Shown in pieces: positions 35,370-42,280 of a DNA stretch of 64,000 nucleotides. The notes under the pieces were generated by a model that was not told where the DNA came from, ran no database searches, and saw only the letters and a program-made list of their open reading frames with translations. Each line of letters begins with the position of its first letter. Within the stretch, counting starts at the first letter, position 1. This stretch comes from Verrucomicrobiaceae bacterium. Lineage in GTDB: Bacteria > Verrucomicrobiota > Verrucomicrobiia > Verrucomicrobiales > Akkermansiaceae. Made by a program: the position numbers and the translations under genes. The stretch spans positions 62,001-126,000 of the forward strand of contig JAIXOR010000016.1 in the NCBI GenBank assembly GCA_027486655.1. The letters run 5' to 3'.

Positions 35370-36263
35370 TCAGCCGCGCGCTTCCAGGGTCCCGCGCAGT
35401 GCGGTGATCAGCCGCTCCCGCAGCGGACGCGCCGCGGTGGCCAGCCGCTTCTGCTCTTCTTCATACATCCGCCGGCCATCCCGGGTCTCGATCGGGACCG
35501 GCTGCAGCCCCCAGTCCGAGACGTCATAGGGGCTCGCCCGCATGTCCAGGGCCCGCAGCTCCAGCGCCAGCTCAAAGCACTCCAACAACAAATCCGATCC
35601 GCACCATGGCATGCTCTTGGCCGCCCACTTGTAGAGGTCCATGTTGGCATGCACACAGCCCGGTTGCTCGAACCAAACCCTCGATTCCAGATCCGGCTGC
35701 AAGCGATTGAGCGGACGCACCTCGCTGGCAAAGAACCGGAACGCGTCATGATGCGAGCAGCAGATCGGTCGTGACTCGACGACGGCATCAATCTCCTCCT
35801 GCGGCAGCCGCAGCCGCAGCGTCCGCTCATGCCGCACATCCCGCCCCCGGAAAACCATCGCCCACTCGTGCAATCCGTGGCAGGCGAAGTTCGGTGCGCG
35901 GTCCCTCGTCGCTTCTAACAACTCGATCGTCCGCCCGATCCGGGTGGCCGCCGCTTCCTCCAGCCGCCGTGGATCGGCAAACACGACGCCATCCTCCTGT
36001 GTGTGAAGTTTGCCCGCCAGATGGGCTGGCAGCGTGCCTCCATCGATCTCAAGCCCCACGCCGGTCCCTGCCTGCCACTTCTCTAACAGAGCGAGGGGAA
36101 ACGGATAGTATTCAAAAAGGAAATCCTCGATCGGATGGGGAAGTCCGCGGTCCTTCCGCGCACGGGTGGGGCCGGTGAAGCGTTCCGCGCGGCGCCGATG
36201 CGCGTCCGCCATTCCCCGCCAGACGGCGGATGGCAGAATCCTCAAAGGCGGGCGGGAAATCAT
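35370..36263 (-). CDS. protein of the family annotated as 3-methyladenine DNA glycosylase
   Basis: 297 residues. The sequence (WRGMADAHRRRAERFTGPTR, HPIEDFLFEYYPFPLALLEKW, QPGCVHANMDLYKWAAKSMP) matches a family best known from Actinobacteria that databases label 3-methyladenine DNA glycosylase. I know of no direct proof of that activity, so the label is provisional. Conserved His/Glu/Asp residues (CHGLHEWAMV, CSHHDAFRFF) suggest a metal-binding or hydrolytic site. It is convergent with nadK with no gap. TTCTAACAA (35913) and TCTAACA (36082) lie inside it. Confidence 0.65.
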   Translation of the reverse strand: MISRPPLRILPSAVWRGMADAHRRRAERFTGPTRARKDRGLPHPIEDFLFEYYPFPLALLEKWQAGTGVGLEIDGGTLPAHLAGKLHTQEDGVVFADPRRLEEAAATRIGRTIELLEATRDRAPNFACHGLHEWAMVFRGRDVRHERTLRLRLPQEEIDAVVESRPICCSHHDAFRFFASEVRPLNRLQPDLESRVWFEQPGCVHANMDLYKWAAKSMPWCGSDLLLECFELALELRALDMRASPYDVSDWGLQPVPIETRDGRRMYEEEQKRLATAARPLRERLITALRGTLEARG

Positions 36264-36382
36264 CGCGCGGCGAAGGAATCATGAATCCCGGCAAAACGCA
36301 AAACCCCTGTCACGCTCCGCACGCCCGCCCACCGCCGGCATTCGATCTTGCATCCCGGCCCGCCCGCGGATGGAGTGTTCGC

Positions 36383-37144
36383 ATGGTGTTTCCATCCCTC
36401 CCTTCACGCCGCGGCATCGCGGCCCTGCTGCTCGGTCTCGGCCTCGTGCTCCCGTTGCGGGCGGACCCACCCTACGCGGGAACGATCTTCATCGATCCGG
36501 ACATCCTCACCAAGGACGACCCCAGCACCTATCTCTCAATCACCGAGAAGGGCAGGGGAGAGCGATCCATGTTCGACCGCCGGACCAACTCGTTCAACAC
36601 GGTCAACGCACGGCTGTTCACCGCGAAATTCTCCGACTCGCGCGCGATCGAGGTGCAGGTCAACCCGGAGTTCTCCGCCACCAAGGCACGCAAGCTCGCG
36701 GTCCGCTATGCCAAGGTCATCGGCCGGCTCCCCAAATGCCTGCGCCTGGACGTCGACACCGTCTGGATCCACGCCGGCGTCCAACCCTTCGGCGGCGGCA
36801 ACCGCAACCTGCTCATCCACACCGGCCAGTCCGCCCTCTACGAAAAGGACGGCATCCTTGAGGAAACCCTCGTGCACGAGGCCTCCCACACGTCCCTCGA
36901 CGACGACCACGCCGCCGCCAAAGGATGGCTCGCCGCCCAGAAATCCGACCCGGACTTCATCTCCACCTACGCCCGCGACAACCCGACCCGCGAGGATGTC
37001 GCGGAAACCTTCCTGCTCTGGCTCGCCGTGCGCCACCGCCTCGAAACGATCGACGCCGAAACCGCCCGCACGATCCGCAGAACCATACCCGCCCGGCTCA
37101 AGTACTTCGACGCAAGGAACTTCGAGCTCTCCCCCATGCGCTGA
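36383..37144 (+). CDS. secreted putative zinc metallopeptidase (HExxH)
   Basis: 253 residues. A signal peptide (MVFPSLPSRRGIAALLLGLG) is followed by a compact domain containing HEASHTSLDDDH, an HExxH zinc motif, preceded by GGGNRNLLIHTGQSALYEKD. EDVAETFLLWLAVRHR may supply a third ligand or a structural helix. The architecture fits small secreted gluzincin-like proteases, but no named family is certain. ATG 36383 is chosen because it starts the signal peptide; the upstream in-frame part is not signal-like. It stands alone between convergent and tRNA genes. Confidence 0.7.
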   Translation: MVFPSLPSRRGIAALLLGLGLVLPLRADPPYAGTIFIDPDILTKDDPSTYLSITEKGRGERSMFDRRTNSFNTVNARLFTAKFSDSRAIEVQVNPEFSATKARKLAVRYAKVIGRLPKCLRLDVDTVWIHAGVQPFGGGNRNLLIHTGQSALYEKDGILEETLVHEASHTSLDDDHAAAKGWLAAQKSDPDFISTYARDNPTREDVAETFLLWLAVRHRLETIDAETARTIRRTIPARLKYFDARNFELSPMR

Positions 37145-37269
37145 TCCACCGGAGCCTTCCCTCCGCCCCGCATCCCCGCTTTCCTTCGCAATCTGCAAAA
37201 TTTCCCTTGCTTCCTCCGGCACCCGGCCCTAATCATCCCGCCCCGCGCCGAAAGGCGCATGGTTCCAAT

Positions 37270-37346
<77 letters not shown>

Positions 37347-37407
37347 CCACAATATCAGTTCGTTGGGTGCAATATTTACGGGATTTCCAGAAGGGGCGAT
37401 TCTGCCA

Positions 37408-37440
37408 CCGTGAACAAAACAGGCCGGAAACCGTGAACAA
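37408..37440. repeat. direct repeats between tRNA-fMet and integrase
   Basis: CCGTGAACAA occurs at 37408-37417 and 37431-37440, 23 bp apart (about two helical turns), in the gap between the tRNA and the recombinase. The spacing is typical of arm-type recombinase or excisionase sites; the function is inferred. Confidence 0.4.
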
Positions 37441-37495
37441 TGGTATGCGCAGGCAGATTCTGCGTGGGCCGATTGGTTAAATTCCGGTCATCGCA

Positions 37496-37541
37496 CCCCC
37501 AAAGTGGGGGTTTTGCGCAAATTCGACGGATTTCGGTGCTT
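37496..37541. promoter_or_regulatory. left copy: CCCCC/GGGGG hairpin plus TTTGCGCAAA palindrome
   Basis: CCCCC-AAAGT-GGGGG-TTTT (37496-37514) is followed by the perfect palindrome TTTGCGCAAA (37512-37521) and ATTCGACGGATTTCGGTG. The palindrome ends 39 nt before the integrase ATG. An inverted, related copy lies before the convergent gene at 39852-39920. The hairpin could also end read-through from the tRNA. Confidence 0.55.
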
Positions 37542-37560
37542 GCGACAACCGCACCCAACC

Positions 37561-38796
37561 ATGGCAAGCATCTACCGACGACCCGACTCAAACAACTTCT
37601 GTCTTTCCTGCTACCCTCGCCCCGGGGCGAAGCTCGTGCGTGCCAGTCTCGGCACTGACGACGAGAGCCTCGCCCAGATGGTGGCGCGGAAGGTGGACCT
37701 GCTGATCGAACTTGAACGGATGTCCGACATCGAGGTTCCCGAAAAAGTCCTCGCCGCCTTCGAGGGGCTGCGGGGCTCGTTCGGAGCCCCGGCGCTTACC
37801 GATGCCGGCGCGTCGGACACCTTGGCTCATGAGCTTCCACCGAAATGCCCGATCGACGACGTCATCCGGTCGTTTCTGATTCGTAGCGAGGTGAGCAATG
37901 TCTATCACGCCACCTCGGACAAGATCTCCCGACTTCGCCAGTTCTTCGGATCGGAGCGTATCAACGCGCTGGATCCCCGTCCGCCCGAGGTTCTCAAGCG
38001 GAGACGCAAGAAGATCAAGATGGCCCCACCTTGGTTCAAAGAAGACGACCTGGCGCTGATCACGACCGATACGATCCTGAAGTTTCTTTCGGAGAAGAAA
38101 TACTCACGATCCTACAAGCGGCACTATCGTGAACTGTTCCACGAACTCTTCCAGCATGCACTCAAGAGCGGAGCCTATCGCCCTGAAAATCCTTATGCTG
38201 CGAACCCCGCCGATGACCTGCCCTCCTTCAAGGGCACCGGTGAGCCCATCACCTTGTTGTCCGTAGCGGAGGTGGCGGAGCAATACCGGGCGGTCTCGCC
38301 GAACGCACTCATCCTCTTTGGCTGCCAATTGATGCTGGAGGGTGGATTCCGGTTGCATGAAATCCTCGCGCTGAAGCGCAGGGATCTCGATGTCGGCGGC
38401 AAGATCCGGCTCATCCTGCCGGACGATGGTCGCAGCACCTCGACCCGCTTGAAAACCGGTCAGCGATCCGTTACCGTCAGGCCGATTCTCCGACCGATGA
38501 TCCAAAGGTTTCGCGATACGGTCGCTGGCAAAGATTCTGATTGGTGTTTCGCTTCGCCGACAGGAGACCGGATGACGAGCGATGCGTTCGGCGAGTTGCT
38601 GAGGGGACTCAACCGCGCGGCGGGGCTTTCGTGGACCACCCAGGACTACCGGCACACCTTCGCCACCAACCGGATCGAGGAAGGCTGGAACCTGAAGAGC
38701 CTGGCTCAGGAGATGGGAACGAGCGTGCAGATGCTGATGGAACACTACGCGGGTTTTATCGATCCCCCGGTGCTGGCCGCCGCGCGGATGATCTAG
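37561..38796 (+). CDS. tyrosine recombinase / integrase
   Basis: 411 residues. An N-terminal arm/core-binding region (about 100-240) precedes the catalytic domain. GGFRLHEILALKRRDL carries the first Arg, and TTQDYRHTFATNRI holds the second Arg with the usual box-II His replaced by Gln (QDYR instead of HxLR). The third box is MGTSVQMLMEHYAGF with nucleophile Tyr396 and Thr in place of the common GH. These substitutions occur in other integrases, so activity is plausible. It lies next to tRNA-fMet and overlaps the 3' end of the convergent gene by 41 nt. It probably mobilises or fixes the 37.4-42 kb island. Confidence 0.88.
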   Translation: MASIYRRPDSNNFCLSCYPRPGAKLVRASLGTDDESLAQMVARKVDLLIELERMSDIEVPEKVLAAFEGLRGSFGAPALTDAGASDTLAHELPPKCPIDDVIRSFLIRSEVSNVYHATSDKISRLRQFFGSERINALDPRPPEVLKRRRKKIKMAPPWFKEDDLALITTDTILKFLSEKKYSRSYKRHYRELFHELFQHALKSGAYRPENPYAANPADDLPSFKGTGEPITLLSVAEVAEQYRAVSPNALILFGCQLMLEGGFRLHEILALKRRDLDVGGKIRLILPDDGRSTSTRLKTGQRSVTVRPILRPMIQRFRDTVAGKDSDWCFASPTGDRMTSDAFGELLRGLNRAAGLSWTTQDYRHTFATNRIEEGWNLKSLAQEMGTSVQMLMEHYAGFIDPPVLAAARMI

Positions 38797-39838
38797 CAGC
38801 CGTGTAGAACGCCTTGAGGATGGCGTCCCGTTTCGCGACGAAGTCCTTGGGCGGCGTGCCTTCGTATATCTCATCCGCGATCTCTGCGAGAAAATCCTCG
38901 GGGGTTTCCCCATGGTCACAGCCCTCTTTCTGATGCCACAACTGCACAAGCGCCAATGCGTAATCAACCACCTTGCTGAAATCTGGAGCCTTGAAGCATT
39001 TGATCATTTGCACGTCGATATTTTCCAATTCATTCGTGGCCAGGATAGCCTCGGCGATTTGGCCGACAGACGCGCGCTCGTCGTCATACTCAAAGGTGGA
39101 AAGAGACTGGAGGGAAATGCGCGGACGGAAGTGCCGCTTCAACCGATCCACCGCTAAATACACCGAGAGGCTGGTTTGTTTGCCTTTTCGTTCTGATGCC
39201 ATGGTTGCCGCAAGATGGTTCCGGCAGCAATCCAAGGCTGCGGTTGCGATTCCACATGGGTCTTCGAAGATTTCGAGTTGCTCGATATTGCTGTTCAGTT
39301 CGTCGTCTTGCCGCTCCTTCGGCTTTCCATTTTGCTGCCTCATGTATTCCAGCGCGAATTTCCACGCGCGCACGGTGTGGTCATCCTGCACCTTGGAAAG
39401 AATTTCGATCTGTCTGCCTGTTGGACGAATCTCATCCATGTCCGCGAGAATCATCTCCATCCGAATGCGTCCCGCATGAACGCATTTCCGCACCTGCCCA
39501 GCACTGCGCTGGATGAGTTGCGTGGCGAAGGTTTCGAAATTCTGAGACGTCGCACGATACTGTTGGGTCGAGTAGATTTCCCAGAGGAGGTAGTTGCGCA
39601 ATTCAATGCCGAGGGTTACGCCTTTGATGACCCGGCAGTTATCCAGGAAGCGCTGTTGTTCTTGGGTAGAGAGGTTTGTGTCTCCGGATTTCAACGCTAT
39701 TGCCGTTTCGTATCGATTTTTCAGGTAATCCGCCGAGATCGCCGTGACGATTTCCTCGTTGACGGCATATTGCGGAATGAGTGACAGCAGGGTTTCGATT
39801 CCGGTGTCATTGTCTTGTGCTTGCTTGTTCGTTTTCAT
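38756..39838 (-). CDS. putative DNA-binding protein of integrated element
   Basis: 360 residues, no firm family. Residues ~80-165 have a pattern I associate with a helical HTH-like domain of plasmid/ICE partition or replication proteins: LLWEIYSTQQYRATSQNFET, then FATQLIQRSAGQVRKCVHAG, then RPTGRQIEILSKV and a Trp in VRAWKFAL. The C-terminal half is acidic and helical. The start at 39838 (MKTNKQAQDN) is chosen; an upstream ATG at 39928 would translate the palindromic regulatory element. It converges on the integrase gene with a 41-nt overlap. Codon use is less GC-biased than in the flanking chromosome. Partition/regulatory function is a guess. Confidence 0.6.
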   Translation of the reverse strand: MKTNKQAQDNDTGIETLLSLIPQYAVNEEIVTAISADYLKNRYETAIALKSGDTNLSTQEQQRFLDNCRVIKGVTLGIELRNYLLWEIYSTQQYRATSQNFETFATQLIQRSAGQVRKCVHAGRIRMEMILADMDEIRPTGRQIEILSKVQDDHTVRAWKFALEYMRQQNGKPKERQDDELNSNIEQLEIFEDPCGIATAALDCCRNHLAATMASERKGKQTSLSVYLAVDRLKRHFRPRISLQSLSTFEYDDERASVGQIAEAILATNELENIDVQMIKCFKAPDFSKVVDYALALVQLWHQKEGCDHGETPEDFLAEIADEIYEGTPPKDFVAKRDAILKAFYTAARSSARRPAPGDR

Positions 39839-39851
39839 TGGTTTCGGGGTG

Positions 39852-39920
39852 TTCTTCACACCGAACGCGAATCCATTGAATTTGCGCAAAAACGCCCATT
39901 TCCCCCGGCGAATGGGGGGG
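39852..39920. promoter_or_regulatory. right, inverted copy: G/C hairpin plus TTTGCGCAAA palindrome
   Basis: On the minus strand, C7-ATTCGCC-G5 is followed by GCG and the palindrome TTTGCGCAAA (39881-39890), then ATTCAATGGATT. It matches the left copy over 21 nt from the palindrome onward with 2 differences. It ends 42 nt before the start at 39838, mirroring the 39-nt spacing at the integrase. Confidence 0.55.
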
Positions 39921-39971
39921 GACGCCATTCAATGCTCCTTTTTCGTATCAACAGCCCGGGCTGGGGGGCGC

Positions 39972-40289
39972 TCAGGTGACGTCCCGCATCCAATCTTCCT
40001 CTGGAACCAGGTGGAGCGTTACAGCATGATAGATCATCAGGTCCGATTCCATCGGCATCCACCAGGATTTTCTGAGATCAGGGCTGCTTACCCGGATGAA
40101 TGGGTGGGCACAGTAGCAACCCCATTTGTCCACGATGGCGGAACGGCAGTAGCCGCAAACGAAATCAATCCCGCCAACCCGCTTGGTGATCAACAGGACT
40201 GCGCCGGGATTGGGATCGAGATTGAAAATACTGCTACGTTTGATTTTCCGGGTGCCGCGGCCACCGAAGGAGAAGAAGGTATTCATCAC
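39972..40289 (-). CDS. small Cys-containing hypothetical protein
   Basis: A 105-codon frame, no recognised family. The middle has a possible metal site: FVCGYCRSAIVDKWGCYCAH (CxxC then CxCxH), followed by a Trp-rich C-terminus. Clustered Cys/His suggest a genuine small zinc-binding protein, but length and lack of homology keep this uncertain. It lies in the accessory island between the putative DNA-binding gene and the divergent metallophosphoesterase. Confidence 0.4.
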   Translation of the reverse strand: MMNTFFSFGGRGTRKIKRSSIFNLDPNPGAVLLITKRVGGIDFVCGYCRSAIVDKWGCYCAHPFIRVSSPDLRKSWWMPMESDLMIYHAVTLHLVPEEDWMRDVT

Positions 40290-40315
40290 TCCCTGAACAT
40301 GCCACGGGAGGAATA

Positions 40316-40394
40316 TGTGAAGGTCGCGTCAGGGGGTAGCCGAAAATTTTTCAGACCCGGCACCTTCACAAAACGGCACTCGGGGCTGTGAAGG
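40316..40394. promoter_or_regulatory. TGTGAAGG repeats upstream of metallophosphoesterase
   Basis: TGTGAAGGT (40316-40324) and ACCTTCACA (40362-40370) form a perfect 9-bp inverted pair, and TGTGAAGG recurs at 40387-40394, all within 110 nt of the ATG at 40425. It is a likely operator cluster for the phosphoesterase or the divergent small gene; the binding protein is unknown. Confidence 0.45.
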
Positions 40395-40424
40395 AGGTGG
40401 AGACCAACCACTCCGCCCAATACG

Positions 40425-41255
40425 ATGACAAAAAACACCCTTCATTATCCGACACGCGAACTACTATGGCTATCCGACATTCACCTGGACATGGTGGATG
40501 AAGATACGAAATCAGATTTCCTCGAAAAACTACGGGGCGTCCGCTGCGACGCCCTGTTGATCACTGGCGACATTTCCAATGCGAAGCAACTTGTGGGACA
40601 CCTCAACGATATCTCCGCAGCGTGTGGCGAGCGTCCCGTCTTCTTCACTCTCGGTAACCACGACTACTTTTTCGGCTCAATGTGCGAGGTGGAGAAATCG
40701 GTTGTCGAGCTGTGCGATCGGACACCCAATTTGATTCCGTTGGGGCAAGGCGAGGTGATCCAGCTCAGCCCGGATACCGCGCTCGTCGGCCACCGCGGCT
40801 GGTATGATGGTCGGGCTGGCGATGGTGAGCGCACTGAGGTGGTCAGCCCGGATCAACGGTGGATCAATGATTTCAAGCACCTCAACAAACGGAGATTCTT
40901 CAAGCGTATGAGGGAACTTGGGGAGGAATCCGCGAACTATTTCCGAAAGGTGCTCCCAAGCGCTCTGGGGCGATACCGGAATGTTCTCGTGGCAACCCAT
41001 GTTCCTCCTTGTTACCAGGCTCTGAAATACAACGGCGAACATTGCCGCTGGGAGCGACAGCCTTTTTACGCGAATTGTTCGGCTGGCGAGGTGCTCATCG
41101 GCCTTTCAAGGGTATATCCCAGGAGCAAGGTAACCGTGTATGCGGGCCACTCGCACAGCGCGATTCGTGTGGGAATTTCTTCACGTTTGGATGTCCAAGT
41201 GGCTGGTGCCAGGACGGGCAGGCCGGAGCTACAGGAGGTAGTTTCGATCCACTGA
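40425..41255 (+). CDS. calcineurin-like metallophosphoesterase
   Basis: 276 residues with the full dimetal set: SDIHLD, LLITGDIS, LGNHDYF, VATHVPPC and YAGHSHSA. It is soluble, with no signal peptide. The family includes nucleases, cyclic-nucleotide phosphodiesterases and protein phosphatases; the substrate is not predictable here. Its place in an integrase-linked accessory island, downstream of a repeat cluster, is compatible with defence or nucleotide-signal functions, but no partner effector is seen. AGGAGGT at 40393-40399 is too far from the ATG to be a good Shine-Dalgarno. Confidence 0.85.
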   Translation: MTKNTLHYPTRELLWLSDIHLDMVDEDTKSDFLEKLRGVRCDALLITGDISNAKQLVGHLNDISAACGERPVFFTLGNHDYFFGSMCEVEKSVVELCDRTPNLIPLGQGEVIQLSPDTALVGHRGWYDGRAGDGERTEVVSPDQRWINDFKHLNKRRFFKRMRELGEESANYFRKVLPSALGRYRNVLVATHVPPCYQALKYNGEHCRWERQPFYANCSAGEVLIGLSRVYPRSKVTVYAGHSHSAIRVGISSRLDVQVAGARTGRPELQEVVSIH

Positions 41256-41345
41256 CCGACGCCTTGCAGGCTTTGGTCAGTCCAAATGAACCTCTCCGGG
41301 GGAGTTTTCTCTCCCCACGGCGGCGGGTAGCCAAAACCCGGGTGT

Positions 41346-41990
41346 ATGAAGAAATACACCAAAACCAACAACGATAGTTCCAAGCGTAAGAATGGAAGCC
41401 ACTGCCGACTTGCGGACCTTGCCGGCCCTGCGGATGAGATTGATGCGATTTGCCGCGAAAGACTTCCCGACGGAGTGATCCAAGGGGGGATTCTTGCTGG
41501 TCGAGAACCCGAAATCCGGCAAGAAACCCTGATCATGGTTCTTTCGGGGTATCTTGAGGGCCATCCCGGTTACCGATCTGCAAGACACACTGGGAATTCG
41601 GAAAACATGAAGAGTGAAATGGGGCGCTGTGTTGCCATCGCGATGAAGATTTGCAAGAGGCGCATGGAGTCGAATTTATCGCGTGATACGGGAAGGCAAA
41701 CTCAAATGACTGAGCAACATGAAGGCACATGCTGTCATCCCTATGAATTGAAGCCAGGCGATTGGCCATCATCGGTGCGGGCGAGTCTTGTTCTGCGAGC
41801 GGCGGATGAAGCCGTGAAAGCGGGTGAAATCAGCGCGATGAATGCCGGACTTCTTCACATGATCGTGAGCCAGGGAATGAATGTGGAGGAAATCTCCAGA
41901 AAACAGCGAGTCAGTCCCAGTGCGGTCTATCAGCAGTTGCGAAGAATCCGGAAAGTGTTGCCGGAATGGATTGTCAGGCAGGAGTTCTAA
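41346..41990 (+). CDS. small sigma-region-4/HTH-like protein
   Basis: 214 residues. The C-terminal ~60 residues have a sigma-region-4/LuxR-like helix-turn-helix: GLLHMIVSQGMNVEEISRKQ followed by RVSPSAVYQQLRRIRKVLP. The middle contains MKSEMGRCVAIAMKICKRRM, a helix-rich stretch. There is no clear region 2, so it is not a complete ECF sigma factor; it may be a regulator or a divergent sigma-like protein. Relatively AT-rich, near the right side of the island; its stop is followed by a TTCTAACC variant motif. Confidence 0.5.
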   Translation: MKKYTKTNNDSSKRKNGSHCRLADLAGPADEIDAICRERLPDGVIQGGILAGREPEIRQETLIMVLSGYLEGHPGYRSARHTGNSENMKSEMGRCVAIAMKICKRRMESNLSRDTGRQTQMTEQHEGTCCHPYELKPGDWPSSVRASLVLRAADEAVKAGEISAMNAGLLHMIVSQGMNVEEISRKQRVSPSAVYQQLRRIRKVLPEWIVRQEF

Positions 41991-42280
41991 CCAGAAGACA
42001 GCTATTACATCAGCAGCCTGAGGGCCGACGCCGAAAAGTTCGGCCCCCTCATCCGGCTGCATAGGAATATCGAGAACCAGTGCCACTGGGTAGTTGCTTG
42101 AAGCGTCTGCGTGATAGCTCCCTTCCATTCGTCGCAGGTGATTTTGTATTCTTGTGGTAAAGAATGGCGCGGATTTACTTCGCCGCGAAGGGATCGCATT
42201 CCATGCGGCAATCTTTGCTGAACTGCCTGGCGAACGTCACGCTTGGCAAGAAACTGGCTTTTCTGCTACCGGTGCGGCTG
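41991..42280. other. intergenic/leader region before first sensor kinase
   Basis: There is no convincing gene, apart from the possibility that the kinase starts at an upstream in-frame ATG (42164 or 42203). No copy of the tRNA-fMet 3' end was seen here, so the right boundary of the island is unknown. Confidence 0.4.

Noticed and set aside
35248-36178. Arg/Ser/Pro-rich plus-strand frames opposite the glycosylase-family gene
   Set aside because: Shadow frames; the minus strand carries a recognisable conserved protein.
39744-40391. A 215-codon plus-strand frame in the island
   Set aside because: It crosses the start and regulatory element of the minus-strand gene, has no motif, and overlaps the more plausible Cys-rich minus-strand frame.
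37347-42280. A right-end attachment site duplicating the tRNA-fMet 3' end
   Set aside because: No second copy of the T-arm/acceptor sequence was seen by eye downstream, so the right border of the island is not assigned.
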